From assembly GCF_020907275.1 (NCBI RefSeq), contig NZ_JAJJWI010000002.1, positions 293,783-357,782 of the forward strand: DNA of 64,000 nucleotides, written 5' to 3'. Position 1 is the first letter of the stretch, and every line of letters begins with the position of its first letter. The translations under genes were made by a program, and so were the position numbers. The notes under the pieces were generated by a model. That model had not been told where the DNA came from and made no database searches. It saw nothing but the letters and a program-made list of their open reading frames with translations. Positions 50,308 through 58,319 of the stretch are shown piece by piece. The stretch is from Pontibacter silvestris (GTDB taxonomy: Bacteria > Bacteroidota > Bacteroidia > Cytophagales > Hymenobacteraceae).

Positions 50308-52563
50308 ATGAGCATTAATTATATTATGAAAGAGCAACTATTAAAAGATGGCGTTATCGGTGACCCGATGAACCGGGTGGATGGCCGGATGAAAGTAACA
50401 GGTAGAGCCAGGTATTCTGCTGAATTTGAGCTTCCAAACCTGGCTCATGCTGTGCTGGTAACAAGCACCATCGCTAAAGGGCGCATTAAAAGTTTGGAAA
50501 CGAAAGTCGCAGAAAGGGCACCTGGTGTATTAGCTGTTATATCACATCTTAACTCCCCCAAGGTCCCTGGTTTTGCTCAGCATGACCATCCAGCAGAACC
50601 TCCTACAGGCGGGCAACCTCTTCGTGTTTTTTATAATGACAAAGTTTACTCCAACGGACAGCCTATTGCCCTGGTGGTGGCGGATACTTTTGAGCGTGCT
50701 CTTTATGCGTCGTCCCTGGTAAAGGCGCAGTATGAGCAGGAGAAGCACACAACAGATTTTGAGGCTAATAAAGAAAAAGCCTTCATTCCCTCACAGGCAA
50801 AAAATAACAAGAACTCTCACCTTGCTGATTATGTGCGGGGTGAAGAGGATGCTTATAAAACGGCAGATATCAAGATAGAAGCCGAGTACACACAACCCAC
50901 AGAAGTACATAACCCAATGGAATTACAGGCTATTGTTGCCCATTGGGAAGCGGAAGATAAATTAACAGTTTATGACAAAACACAGGCTGTTAAAGGAACA
51001 CAAAATGCATTTGCGAAAGACTGGAATATTCCTGTAGAGAACGTAAAGGTAATTGCCACTTTTGTGGGCGGTGCTTTCGGAAACGGGCTACACACCTGGC
51101 CTCATGAAACCGCTGCCATTATAGCGGCTAAAAAGGTAAACCGCCCGGTAAAACTGATGCTGACACGTGAGCAGATGTTCTTTATGGTTGGTTACCGGCC
51201 GCACACCTGGCAGAAGATTGGTATGAGTGCCACGGCTGACGGTAAACTAACGGCTATTACGCATGAGTCAATAGGTCAGACTTCTTCTTATGAGGAGTTT
51301 ACGGAGTCTACTTTGCAGCAGAGCAAAATGATGTATGCCTGCCCTAATGTAACTACCCGCTATCGGATACTGGCACTGGATGTAAGCACACCCATATGGA
51401 TGCGGGGACCTGGTGAAGCTACTGGTGCTTTTGCTCTGGAATCTGCTATGGATGAAATGGCTTATGCTCTGAACATAGACCCTATTGAGTTCAGGATGCT
51501 TAACCACACAGAAAGAGATCCGGAAAAGAATCTGCCTTGGTCTACAAAATATTTAAAAGAATGCATACAATTGGGCGCAGAGCGCATTGGCTGGGAGAAG
51601 CGTCAGCTAAAGCCGCGTTCTTTGAAATTTGGTGAGTGGCTGGTTGGCTATGGAATGGGCGTAGGAACTTTCGGGGCCAACTTTAGAATGGCAAGAGCAA
51701 GAGCACGTATGCTGGCAGATGGTTCCGTTATTATTCAGAGTGCCACTACCGATATTGGCCCTGGAACCGGCACTGCTATGGTGCAGATTGCTGCTGACGC
51801 TCTTGGTGTGCCTCCTGATAAGATTACATTTCAGTTAGGAAATTCTGCTTTCCCCCATTCTCCTTCCCAGGGTGGTTCTTCTACTGTTTCCAGTGTGGGT
51901 TCCGCTGTACATGCTGTGTGCATAGCCTTAAAAGAAAAGATTCAGCAGTTAGGTGGAACGGCTTTTAGCGCAGTCACTCCAGAGGACATCACGATTATTG
52001 GGGGGATGATTACTGTACCCAATGATGCTTCGGCTAAAGTGGCTTATGTGGATTTACTAAAGCAAAACAACCTACAGGAAATTGATGTTACAGCAGAAGC
52101 CAAACCAGATGATGAGCGGAAAAATTATTCTATGTATTCTTTTTCGGTTCATTTTGCAGAGGTACACGTTCACCCAGTAACAGGCGTAGTAAGAGTAAAC
52201 AAAGTAGTGTCTTGTGCCGATGCAGGTACTATCGTAAATGAGAAGACAGCCGGAAACCAGATGATTGGCGGAGCAGTTGGCGGAATTGGTATGGCTTTAA
52301 TGGAAGCGGCAGTTATTGATGACCGCTTCGGCCGTTATGTTACCAAAGATCTGGCAGAATATCATGTACCTGTGCATGCAGACATACCAAAGGTTGATGT
52401 CATTTTTGTAAATAAACCTGACCTACATGTAAACCCTATAGGCACCAAGGGTATCGGAGAAATAGCACTTATTGGTATGGCTCCGGCAATTGCCAATGCA
52501 GTTTTTAATGCTACTGGCAAACGAATTAGAGAACTCCCAATAACACCTGATAAGCTTATTTAA
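50308..52563 (+). CDS. Molybdopterin-binding subunit 2 (PaoC-like paralogue)
   Basis: A second large subunit of 751 residues (or 745 from the ATG at 50326, MKEQLLKDGVIGDP), clearly paralogous to the upstream gene along its whole length. The key residues are retained: GGAFGNGLHTWPHE, RGPGEATGAF and KGIGEIALIG with the catalytic glutamate. No second small or FAD subunit is present, so either it shares PaoA/B with the first large subunit in alternative complexes or the duplication widens substrate range. The gap is 45 bases with no terminator, so it is part of the same transcript. Confidence 0.88.
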   Translation: MSINYIMKEQLLKDGVIGDPMNRVDGRMKVTGRARYSAEFELPNLAHAVLVTSTIAKGRIKSLETKVAERAPGVLAVISHLNSPKVPGFAQHDHPAEPPTGGQPLRVFYNDKVYSNGQPIALVVADTFERALYASSLVKAQYEQEKHTTDFEANKEKAFIPSQAKNNKNSHLADYVRGEEDAYKTADIKIEAEYTQPTEVHNPMELQAIVAHWEAEDKLTVYDKTQAVKGTQNAFAKDWNIPVENVKVIATFVGGAFGNGLHTWPHETAAIIAAKKVNRPVKLMLTREQMFFMVGYRPHTWQKIGMSATADGKLTAITHESIGQTSSYEEFTESTLQQSKMMYACPNVTTRYRILALDVSTPIWMRGPGEATGAFALESAMDEMAYALNIDPIEFRMLNHTERDPEKNLPWSTKYLKECIQLGAERIGWEKRQLKPRSLKFGEWLVGYGMGVGTFGANFRMARARARMLADGSVIIQSATTDIGPGTGTAMVQIAADALGVPPDKITFQLGNSAFPHSPSQGGSSTVSSVGSAVHAVCIALKEKIQQLGGTAFSAVTPEDITIIGGMITVPNDASAKVAYVDLLKQNNLQEIDVTAEAKPDDERKNYSMYSFSVHFAEVHVHPVTGVVRVNKVVSCADAGTIVNEKTAGNQMIGGAVGGIGMALMEAAVIDDRFGRYVTKDLAEYHVPVHADIPKVDVIFVNKPDLHVNPIGTKGIGEIALIGMAPAIANAVFNATGKRIRELPITPDKLI

Positions 52564-52578
52564 TAGAATCAGCTTCAA

Positions 52579-52623
52579 CCCCTCTCTGTTTCTTAAAAAA
52601 CAAATAAACAGAGAGGGGCCTTT
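52579..52623. terminator. Bidirectional terminator
   Basis: CCCCTCTCTGTTT (52579-52591) pairs perfectly with AAACAGAGAGGGG (52606-52618), a 13-bp stem with 14-base loop, between the molybdoenzyme operon (+) and riboflavin synthase (-). Confidence 0.8.
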
Positions 52624-52628
52624 CTGTG

Positions 52629-53219
52629 CTACCTTTTACCTAGCAGGCGTGCCACATATTTGCCTACTATATCAAACTCTAAGTTAACAGTATCACCTGG
52701 CTTTACATGCTGTAGGTTCGTATGCTCGTAAGTATATGGTATTATGGCTACAGAAAACTTGTCTTCTTTAGAATTCACTACAGTTAGGCTGATGCCGTTT
52801 ATGCAAATAGAGCCTTTCTCAACAGTAACATTGCCCAGGCTGGCATTATAGCTGAAGGTAAAAATCCAACTGCCATTTTCGTCCAGCACTTCTTCACATT
52901 TACCTGTCTGATCCACATGTCCCTGTACAATATGCCCATCGAAGCGGCCGTTTGCCTGCATACAACGCTCCATGTTAACAATGTCACCTACATTGAGGCT
53001 GTTCAGATTCGTTTTCTTCAGAGTCTCGTCAATTGCTGTAACGGTAAAGGTATCATCAGCATTTAAAGCTACCACCGTAAGGCACACACCATTATGGGCG
53101 ATACTCTGGTCTATTTGTAAATCCTGCGTGAATGGACAAGCTATGGTAAAATGTTTATTGGTGCCTTCTTCTTTGATATTGGTAACATGACCTAAGGTTT
53201 CAATAATACCTGTAAACAT
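52629..53219 (-). CDS. ribE: Riboflavin synthase, alpha subunit
   Basis: Condenses two 6,7-dimethyl-8-ribityllumazine molecules to riboflavin, the last step of the pathway; 196 residues, cytosolic trimer. The signature MFTGIIETLG opens the protein and the two lumazine-binding repeats are evident (HNGVCLTVV and INGISLTVV). Length is typical. It is monocistronic here and no FMN riboswitch is seen upstream. Gene name by family usage (ribE/ribC). Confidence 0.95.
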   Translation of the reverse strand: MFTGIIETLGHVTNIKEEGTNKHFTIACPFTQDLQIDQSIAHNGVCLTVVALNADDTFTVTAIDETLKKTNLNSLNVGDIVNMERCMQANGRFDGHIVQGHVDQTGKCEEVLDENGSWIFTFSYNASLGNVTVEKGSICINGISLTVVNSKEDKFSVAIIPYTYEHTNLQHVKPGDTVNLEFDIVGKYVARLLGKR

Positions 53220-53309
53220 AATTTTCTTTATTTGGTGTAGTAGGTTTACTGCATGTTAGCTATAACAGTTTTTGAACAGTTAGTTAGCTACGGACATACC
53301 TGTTTTACT

Positions 53310-53317
53310 CAAAATTA
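53310..53317 (-). promoter_or_regulatory. -7 box for riboflavin synthase
   Basis: The minus strand reads TAATTTTG, an exact -7 consensus, about 90 bases before the ATG. No -33 TTG at the right distance. Confidence 0.4.
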
Positions 53318-53488
53318 ATATGTTTTTGCGATTTACTCTTCATGCAAAACGACTCTTCATAAAGCTAATTTAAAAAAGACTTACGCAGATTAAGCTGTAG
53401 TTTATTATTTTCGCATACTCCAACATCTAAGGCTCTGCTATTTTCCGTATTTTAACAGTAGAGATTCAATATTTAAATCATCAAATTA

Positions 53489-54148
53489 ATGCAAACCGAT
53501 TCGTACAGACACAAAGGCATGCGCCGGACATTGGTAAATCAATTAAGGGAAAAAGGAATCCGCGATGCGCGCGTTCTGGCTGCTATAGAAGCTGTACCAA
53601 GGCATTTCTTTTTCGAAAAAGCCTTTCTGGAGCAGGCTTACCAGGATAAGGCTTTCCCTATCGGTGAGGGTCAGACTATTTCGCAGCCTTATACCGTTGC
53701 TTTTCAGACAGAGCTACTCAACCTGAAGCCAACTGATAAAGTGCTGGAAATTGGTACTGGCTCCGGTTACCAGTGTACTGTACTGCTCCAACTGACTCCT
53801 TACGTATATACCATAGAGTATAAGCGGGCTCTCTATGAGAAAGCCACCATGTTCTTTAAAAAATATGGCCTTAAACCCTTTACTTTTCATGGAGATGGTT
53901 CACAAGGCTTACCGCAGCATGCACCTTATGATAAAATTATAGTTACCGCCGGGGCACCTGGTGTTCCCAAGAGCCTGGTGAGACAATTATCAGTTGGAGG
54001 GGCATTGGTGATACCAGTAGGTGATGAAAAAACTCAAAAAATGATGCGTATTACTCGTGTTGAAGAAAATGAGTTTACAAAAGAAGAATTTTCTGCTTTC
54101 AAGTTTGTGCCTCTTTTAGGTAAGTCTGGCTGGGAATCTGAGATGTAA
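53489..54148 (+). CDS. pcm: Protein-L-isoaspartate O-methyltransferase
   Basis: Repairs isoaspartyl residues by SAM-dependent methylation; 219 residues, typical length. The conserved pieces are FFEKAFLEQAYQDKAFPIGE, then GQTISQPYTVAFQTELL, the SAM motif VLEIGTGSGYQ, and the C-terminal KIIVTAGAPGVPKSLVRQL. Cytosolic. It stands alone between ribE and the thioesterase. The promoter was not identified. Confidence 0.94.
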   Translation: MQTDSYRHKGMRRTLVNQLREKGIRDARVLAAIEAVPRHFFFEKAFLEQAYQDKAFPIGEGQTISQPYTVAFQTELLNLKPTDKVLEIGTGSGYQCTVLLQLTPYVYTIEYKRALYEKATMFFKKYGLKPFTFHGDGSQGLPQHAPYDKIIVTAGAPGVPKSLVRQLSVGGALVIPVGDEKTQKMMRITRVEENEFTKEEFSAFKFVPLLGKSGWESEM

Positions 54149-54281
54149 CTTTTGTGTTGGTTTTATCATCTTTTAGATAGGCTATTAAGCTACATCTTGT
54201 TTTTTAGCATAATTTTAAAGGTAAGAAAAAATATTGCTGAATTTTTACTAACAATTAATAGTTAAAATTCTTGTAAATTTT

Positions 54282-54309
54282 TTGGTTTAAGCGTTTAAGC
54301 TTATCTTTG
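54282..54309 (+). promoter_or_regulatory. Promoter of the thioesterase-HolD-like pair
   Basis: TTG (54282-54284), 17 bases, TATCTTTG (54302-54309): exact -7 box with acceptable spacing. The start site should be near 54316, 10 bases before the ATG. Confidence 0.6.
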
Positions 54310-54325
54310 TAACTGGTATAATTGC

Positions 54326-54865
54326 ATGATACGAATGCGTAAACAGAAAAAAGTAAAAGACTCCTACGTTATAATGACCGAGTTGGTATTGCCTAACGAT
54401 ACCAATACCTTACATAATCTAATGGGTGGCCGCTTGCTCCACTGGATGGATATTGTTTCGGCGATTGCTGCCCAAAAGCACTCAAACAGAATAGTAGTAA
54501 CAGCCTCTGTAGATAATGTTTCTTTTTCGGAAAGCATTAAACTAGGTAATGTGGTAACGCTGGAAGCAAATGTTACACGTGCTTTTAACTCTTCTATGGA
54601 GGTGCATATTGTAGTAAATGCAGAGGATATTCCAAGTGGCAAGAGGTTTAAATCTAATGAGGCTTATTTTACTTTTGTTGCTGTTGATCAGTTAGGTAAC
54701 CCCATTGATGTACCTGAATCAATACCAGAAACCGAGGAGGAAATACACCATTATGAACGTGCTTTGCAAAGGCGGCAGCTTCGCCTAGTTTTAGCTGGCA
54801 GAATGAAGCTTAGCGATGCACCGGAACTGATGACAATATTTGATATCAAAGAAAGTAAAGAATAG
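54326..54865 (+). CDS. Acyl-CoA thioesterase (hotdog fold, YciA/ACOT-like)
   Basis: A 179-residue hotdog-fold thioesterase that hydrolyses acyl-CoA to free acid and CoA. The core reads NTLHNLMGGRLLHWMDIVSAIAA (given in part: LMGGRLLHWMDIVSA), with the conserved aspartate, then VVTASVDNVSFSESIKLG and SNEAYFTFVAVDQLGNP, all family-typical. The C-terminal 40 residues form a charged helix. It precedes the HolD-like gene by 11 bases. Acyl-chain preference is unknown. Confidence 0.88.
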   Translation: MIRMRKQKKVKDSYVIMTELVLPNDTNTLHNLMGGRLLHWMDIVSAIAAQKHSNRIVVTASVDNVSFSESIKLGNVVTLEANVTRAFNSSMEVHIVVNAEDIPSGKRFKSNEAYFTFVAVDQLGNPIDVPESIPETEEEIHHYERALQRRQLRLVLAGRMKLSDAPELMTIFDIKESKE

Positions 54866-54876
54866 CTTTTGTATTA

Positions 54877-55500
54877 ATGGTGATGGCGGCTTTGAAGGCA
54901 GATAACATTAACAGCGAGTTTCTAAAAACTTTCCTTCCGGAAACAGTTTACTTACTGCCTGAAGATAACTTTACTTCAGAAGAGACTGCTGCTGTGCCCG
55001 AACATTTCCATGGAGGCATTTCTGACCAGCAAACTGGTTCACCTGAGCAATTAGCTGCATCAGTTTCAGAAAAGCCTTCTGAGTTACCCAAAAAGAATGC
55101 TACTGAGACAAAACGTTTTAATGTAATTGGTGAGAATCTTAAAGGTGTCGTGGTCCTCGTTACTTTGCCTGAGCATGAGTTTCAGAACCTTCCTAAACTA
55201 GAGTTTTTACAGAAGATTTTACATGCTATAGGGCTTCAAAGACAGGATGTAGCTTATGTTAACAATCTGACAGGTAAAACTGCTCAGTTTGAAGAGTTAA
55301 AGCAACTACTACCAATAAACTACATCATCAGCTTTGCCAGTCGTGTTGATACTGATTTGCCGCATGATAAGTTTACACTTTATAACCCTGTAGCAATAGC
55401 ACAGGTTCCGGTGGTATTTTCCCAGTCTCTTGCTATTTTAGAACATGATACAGAGCACAAGAAAATGCTTTGGGGGGCACTGAAAAAAGTGTTTTTATAA
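54877..55500 (+). CDS. Hypothetical protein, possibly HolD-like (DNA polymerase III psi)
   Basis: A 207-residue protein I do not recognise with confidence. Residues 1-85 are acidic and low-complexity; residues 85-207 look like a compact alpha/beta domain: VVVLVTLPEHEF, then LEFLQKILHAIGLQRQDVAYVN, YIISFASRV and the C-terminal HKKMLWGALKKVF. The order (hydrophobic strand, helix with LPxL..F..IL, strand and final LW..LK helix) resembles HolD/psi, the clamp-loader subunit, but the similarity is by eye. It starts 11 bases after the thioesterase gene, within one transcript. An alternative start is ATG 54883. Confidence 0.45.
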   Translation: MVMAALKADNINSEFLKTFLPETVYLLPEDNFTSEETAAVPEHFHGGISDQQTGSPEQLAASVSEKPSELPKKNATETKRFNVIGENLKGVVVLVTLPEHEFQNLPKLEFLQKILHAIGLQRQDVAYVNNLTGKTAQFEELKQLLPINYIISFASRVDTDLPHDKFTLYNPVAIAQVPVVFSQSLAILEHDTEHKKMLWGALKKVFL

Positions 55501-55519
55501 GAGAGGGTATTCTATAATG

Positions 55520-55562
55520 TAAAAGCAAAAGCCTTTCCATTATAGAAAGGCTTTTGCTTTTA
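55520..55562. terminator. Perfect 18-bp bidirectional terminator
   Basis: Arms 55520-55537 and 55545-55562 pair perfectly with a 7-base loop, between the HolD-like gene (+) and tlpA (-). CTATAATG just upstream can also pair with CATTATAG spanning the loop, giving an alternative fold. Confidence 0.88.
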
Positions 55563-55582
55563 AGCTGATGAGCACTACTTCT

Positions 55583-56695
55583 TTAATCAAGTAAGGAGGC
55601 TAGCTTTGCTTCTAAGTCCTCTCCTCTTAAACCTTTGGCAATAATCTTTCCTTCTTTGTCTAATAAAACAGTTTGAGGTATAGCAGTCACATTATATTTT
55701 AATGCGGCACTATTTTCCCAGCCTTTCAGGTCAGAAACATGTACCCATTTCAGGTTATCGTCAGCAATGGCTTTTACCCATCTGTCTTTAGACTGGTCTA
55801 ATGAAACACCGTAAATTTCAAATCCTTTATCTTTATACTTATCGTACATTTTTACAACATTCGGATTTTCCTTGCGACAAGGTCCACACCAGGAAGCCCA
55901 GAAGTCTACCAGTACATACTTTCCACGTAAAGAAGAAAGATTCTTGGTTTCGCCCTCCGGAGTTGTCAAGGAAATATCAGGTGCCTGCTGACCGATGGCG
56001 GTATTCCGATAATCTTTCAACCGATCGTTCACCATAGCCGTGTATTTTGAGTTTGGCAGCTTATCGTTATAAAGCGTTGCCATGCTATCTGCAAAAGCAA
56101 AATCATTAACAGGGTCAACTAAGGTAGCTGTACCAAAAGCTGAAACAACAGAACCCGGGTGCTGTGCCAGAAAATTCTTTACCTGCTTTTGCACTACCTG
56201 GTACTGATCTTTCAATGCCTCAGCAGAATCAGTTTTGCCAGCATCAATATATTGCGTATACTGTTGTGCTAACTCCTGCTGCTTTAGCTGTGTTTCATTT
56301 ACCAGTTTATTAAGCTGCTGAAAAAGCTCTGAATCTTCGGATCCCTGAATTTTGGCAGTTCCATTAATGTCTTTGGCATCCGCTTCAATATTAACCTGTC
56401 CTTTATTTAATACCAGCATTAGTCCGTTTTGCTGGTCAACAGTAATGCGATACAAAGTCGGCTCAGACACTTCTCCGGAAAACTTAAAAGAACCGTCTTC
56501 CCCTACTTCAGCTGTATCGCGTGCTATAAACTGTTGGTCACCAAGCTCAAATAAATAAACCTGGCCAGATGAAGCATTATTCAACTTTCCTTCCAGCACA
56601 TAACTGTCAGCACCCTCGGATGCCGATTTGTTGCTCTGGCAACCGCCTACTAGTAAGACAGCTAATACCAAAGGAACATATTTCTTTAAACTCAT
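55583..56695 (-). CDS. TlpA-family thiol-disulfide oxidoreductase, lipoprotein with DUF4369-like domain
   Basis: A 370-residue envelope lipoprotein (signal ending LLVGGC, Cys19). Residues about 25-140 look like a DUF4369 domain common in Bacteroidota; about 135-180 is a Gln-rich helical linker; residues 230-370 are a thioredoxin fold with FWASWCGPCRKENP, the redox-active CxxC, and KYNVTAIPQTVLLDKEG with the cis-proline. A role in disulfide reduction or cytochrome maturation is expected. It follows alaS and gatB on the same strand; the start region forms part of a 71-bp tandem triplication. Confidence 0.9.
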   Translation of the reverse strand: MSLKKYVPLVLAVLLVGGCQSNKSASEGADSYVLEGKLNNASSGQVYLFELGDQQFIARDTAEVGEDGSFKFSGEVSEPTLYRITVDQQNGLMLVLNKGQVNIEADAKDINGTAKIQGSEDSELFQQLNKLVNETQLKQQELAQQYTQYIDAGKTDSAEALKDQYQVVQKQVKNFLAQHPGSVVSAFGTATLVDPVNDFAFADSMATLYNDKLPNSKYTAMVNDRLKDYRNTAIGQQAPDISLTTPEGETKNLSSLRGKYVLVDFWASWCGPCRKENPNVVKMYDKYKDKGFEIYGVSLDQSKDRWVKAIADDNLKWVHVSDLKGWENSAALKYNVTAIPQTVLLDKEGKIIAKGLRGEDLEAKLASLLD

Positions 56696-56766
56696 AAGTA
56701 ACTTTTAAGCGTTAAGGCTATCACGAAGCAATTTAATACCAAAGGAACATATTTCTTTAAACTCAT
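56692..56766 (-). CDS. 24-codon ORF created by the triplication, tlpA-proximal
   Basis: Begins with the duplicated tlpA start (MSLKKYVPLVLNCFVIAL as its first 18 residues) and ends in TGA overlapping the tlpA ATG as ATGA. Same initiation context as tlpA, so it could be translated; no function is claimed. Confidence 0.3.
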   Translation of the reverse strand: MSLKKYVPLVLNCFVIALTLKSYL

Positions 56767-56837
56767 AAGTAACTTTTAAGCGTTAAGGCTATCACGAAGC
56801 AATTTAATACCAAAGGAACATATTTCTTTAAACTCAT
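56763..56837 (-). CDS. 24-codon ORF created by the triplication, gatB-proximal
   Basis: Identical to the next small ORF and begins 9 bases after the gatB stop; its TGA overlaps the next copy's ATG (ATGA). Probably a by-product of duplication, but positioned for translational coupling from gatB to tlpA. Confidence 0.3.
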   Translation of the reverse strand: MSLKKYVPLVLNCFVIALTLKSYL

Positions 56838-56846
56838 AAGTAACTT

Positions 56847-58304
56847 TTAAGCGTTAAGGCTATCACGAAGCAATTTGTTAGCCACCTTAGGATCGGCCTT
56901 CCCTTTGGTTTTCTTCATGATTTCACCCATAAACATACCTATCAGTGACTGCTTTCCAGCTTTGTATTCAGCCACTTTAGCAGGATTTTCCTCTACTACT
57001 GACTGCACAATCTGTGCCAGTTCATCAGAATTAGACTCTTGCAGAAGATTTTGTTCTTCTGCAACCTGAAGTGCAGTTTTTTCAGGATGTTCTAAAAAGA
57101 ATGGGAACAATTGCTTTGTAGCTACAGAATGGTTTACTTTATTCTCATCTATCAAAGCAATAATTTGTGCGATCTGCTCCGGTGCAAGCGGGAAGTCTCT
57201 CACGTGTAGCTGAAGTTCGTTCAGGTGAGACTTTACAGACCCCATCATCCAGTTGGAGGCAGCTTTATAGTTTTTGGTATGCTTACAAAGTTCTTCAAAG
57301 TAAAGTGCTATCTCTTTGGCATCAGTCAAAACAGCTGCATCGTATTCTGGCAAGCTATACTCGTTAACAAAGCGGTTATACAACTCTTGCGGAAGGCTAG
57401 GCATACTAACTTTAATTTCATCCAACCAATCCTGCTCAATAACCAAGGGCGGAAGATCAGGCTCAGGAAAGTAACGGTAGTCATTCATATTTTCTTTTGA
57501 ACGCTGGCCATTTGTAGTGCCGGTATTTGCATCAAATCCACGGGTTTCGCCGTCAACGGTGCCGCCATTCTCCAGTATCATAATCTGGCGTTCAATTTCA
57601 TGCTCAATGGCACGCTGAACATTACGGAAGGAGTTCATGTTTTTAACCTCTACCTTCGTGCCGAATTCTTTAGCATCTTTCAGCATAACTGAAATATTTG
57701 CATCGCAGCGTAAAGAACCTTCTTCCATATTGCCATCGCAGATTTCCAGGTAACGAACTAAACGGCGAATCTCTACCAGGTAATTATAGGCTTCAGTAGA
57801 GTCTCGAATATCTGGCTCAGAAACAATTTCTATGAGCGGAACGCCTGCACGGTTAAAATCTACCAAAGTCTCAATTTCACCAGGCAAGTGCATTGATTTA
57901 CCAGCGTCTTCCTCCATATGAATTCGCGTAATACCGATACGACTGTCTGTATCTTGCGCATTTTTTACAACTAAGTGCCCACCTACACAAACCGGGGTTT
58001 TATCCTGAGTCAGCTGGTACCCTTTCGGAAGGTCAGGATAGAAGTAGTTTTTTCGGGCATATACGTTATAACGTGTAATGTCGCAATTGGTAGCCAGACC
58101 CATTTTCACGGCCATCTCCACCACTCTCTTGTTTATTTTAGGCAGTGTACCAGGGTGAGCCAGCGTTATAGTACTCAGGTTTGTATTAGGCAACATGCCA
58201 TACTCTGTTGAATCAGAAGAATATGCTTTGCTGGATGTTAACAGCTGGCAGTGAACTTCTAAACCTATAACTGGCTGGTATTTATCTCTTATTGCTTGAT
58301 CCAT
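56847..58304 (-). CDS. gatB: Asp-tRNA(Asn)/Glu-tRNA(Gln) amidotransferase subunit B
   Basis: GatB of the GatCAB complex that amidates misacylated Glu-tRNA(Gln) and Asp-tRNA(Asn); 485 residues. The start YQPVIGLEVHCQLLT, the segment YFYPDLPKGYQLTQ and the kinase-like MNSFRNVQRAIEHEI are conserved, with the C-terminal YqeY-like helical tail (IGMFMGEIMKKTKGKADP). GatA and GatC are not in the window. It starts 15 bases after alaS on the same strand. Its last codons are part of the 71-bp repeat. Confidence 0.96.
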   Translation of the reverse strand: MDQAIRDKYQPVIGLEVHCQLLTSSKAYSSDSTEYGMLPNTNLSTITLAHPGTLPKINKRVVEMAVKMGLATNCDITRYNVYARKNYFYPDLPKGYQLTQDKTPVCVGGHLVVKNAQDTDSRIGITRIHMEEDAGKSMHLPGEIETLVDFNRAGVPLIEIVSEPDIRDSTEAYNYLVEIRRLVRYLEICDGNMEEGSLRCDANISVMLKDAKEFGTKVEVKNMNSFRNVQRAIEHEIERQIMILENGGTVDGETRGFDANTGTTNGQRSKENMNDYRYFPEPDLPPLVIEQDWLDEIKVSMPSLPQELYNRFVNEYSLPEYDAAVLTDAKEIALYFEELCKHTKNYKAASNWMMGSVKSHLNELQLHVRDFPLAPEQIAQIIALIDENKVNHSVATKQLFPFFLEHPEKTALQVAEEQNLLQESNSDELAQIVQSVVEENPAKVAEYKAGKQSLIGMFMGEIMKKTKGKADPKVANKLLRDSLNA

Positions 58305-58319
58305 CTGTTTAAGTACAGA

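Larger units (their letters stand above)
56663..56876. repeat. Exact 71-bp tandem triplication at the gatB/tlpA junction
   Basis: Three identical units occupy 56663-56733, 56734-56804 and 56805-56875 (plus 1 base). Each unit contains the last 9 or so codons of gatB, the 9-base spacer and the first 11 codons of tlpA. The gatB end is used in the third (gatB-proximal) unit and the tlpA start in the first, so both genes remain intact. Perfect identity shows recent origin. Confidence 0.97.

Noticed and set aside
53220..53488. FMN riboswitch before riboflavin synthase
   Set aside because: No conserved FMN-aptamer segments are visible in the spacer.
56663..56876. CRISPR-like array
   Set aside because: Units are contiguous with no spacers and consist of gatB and tlpA coding ends.
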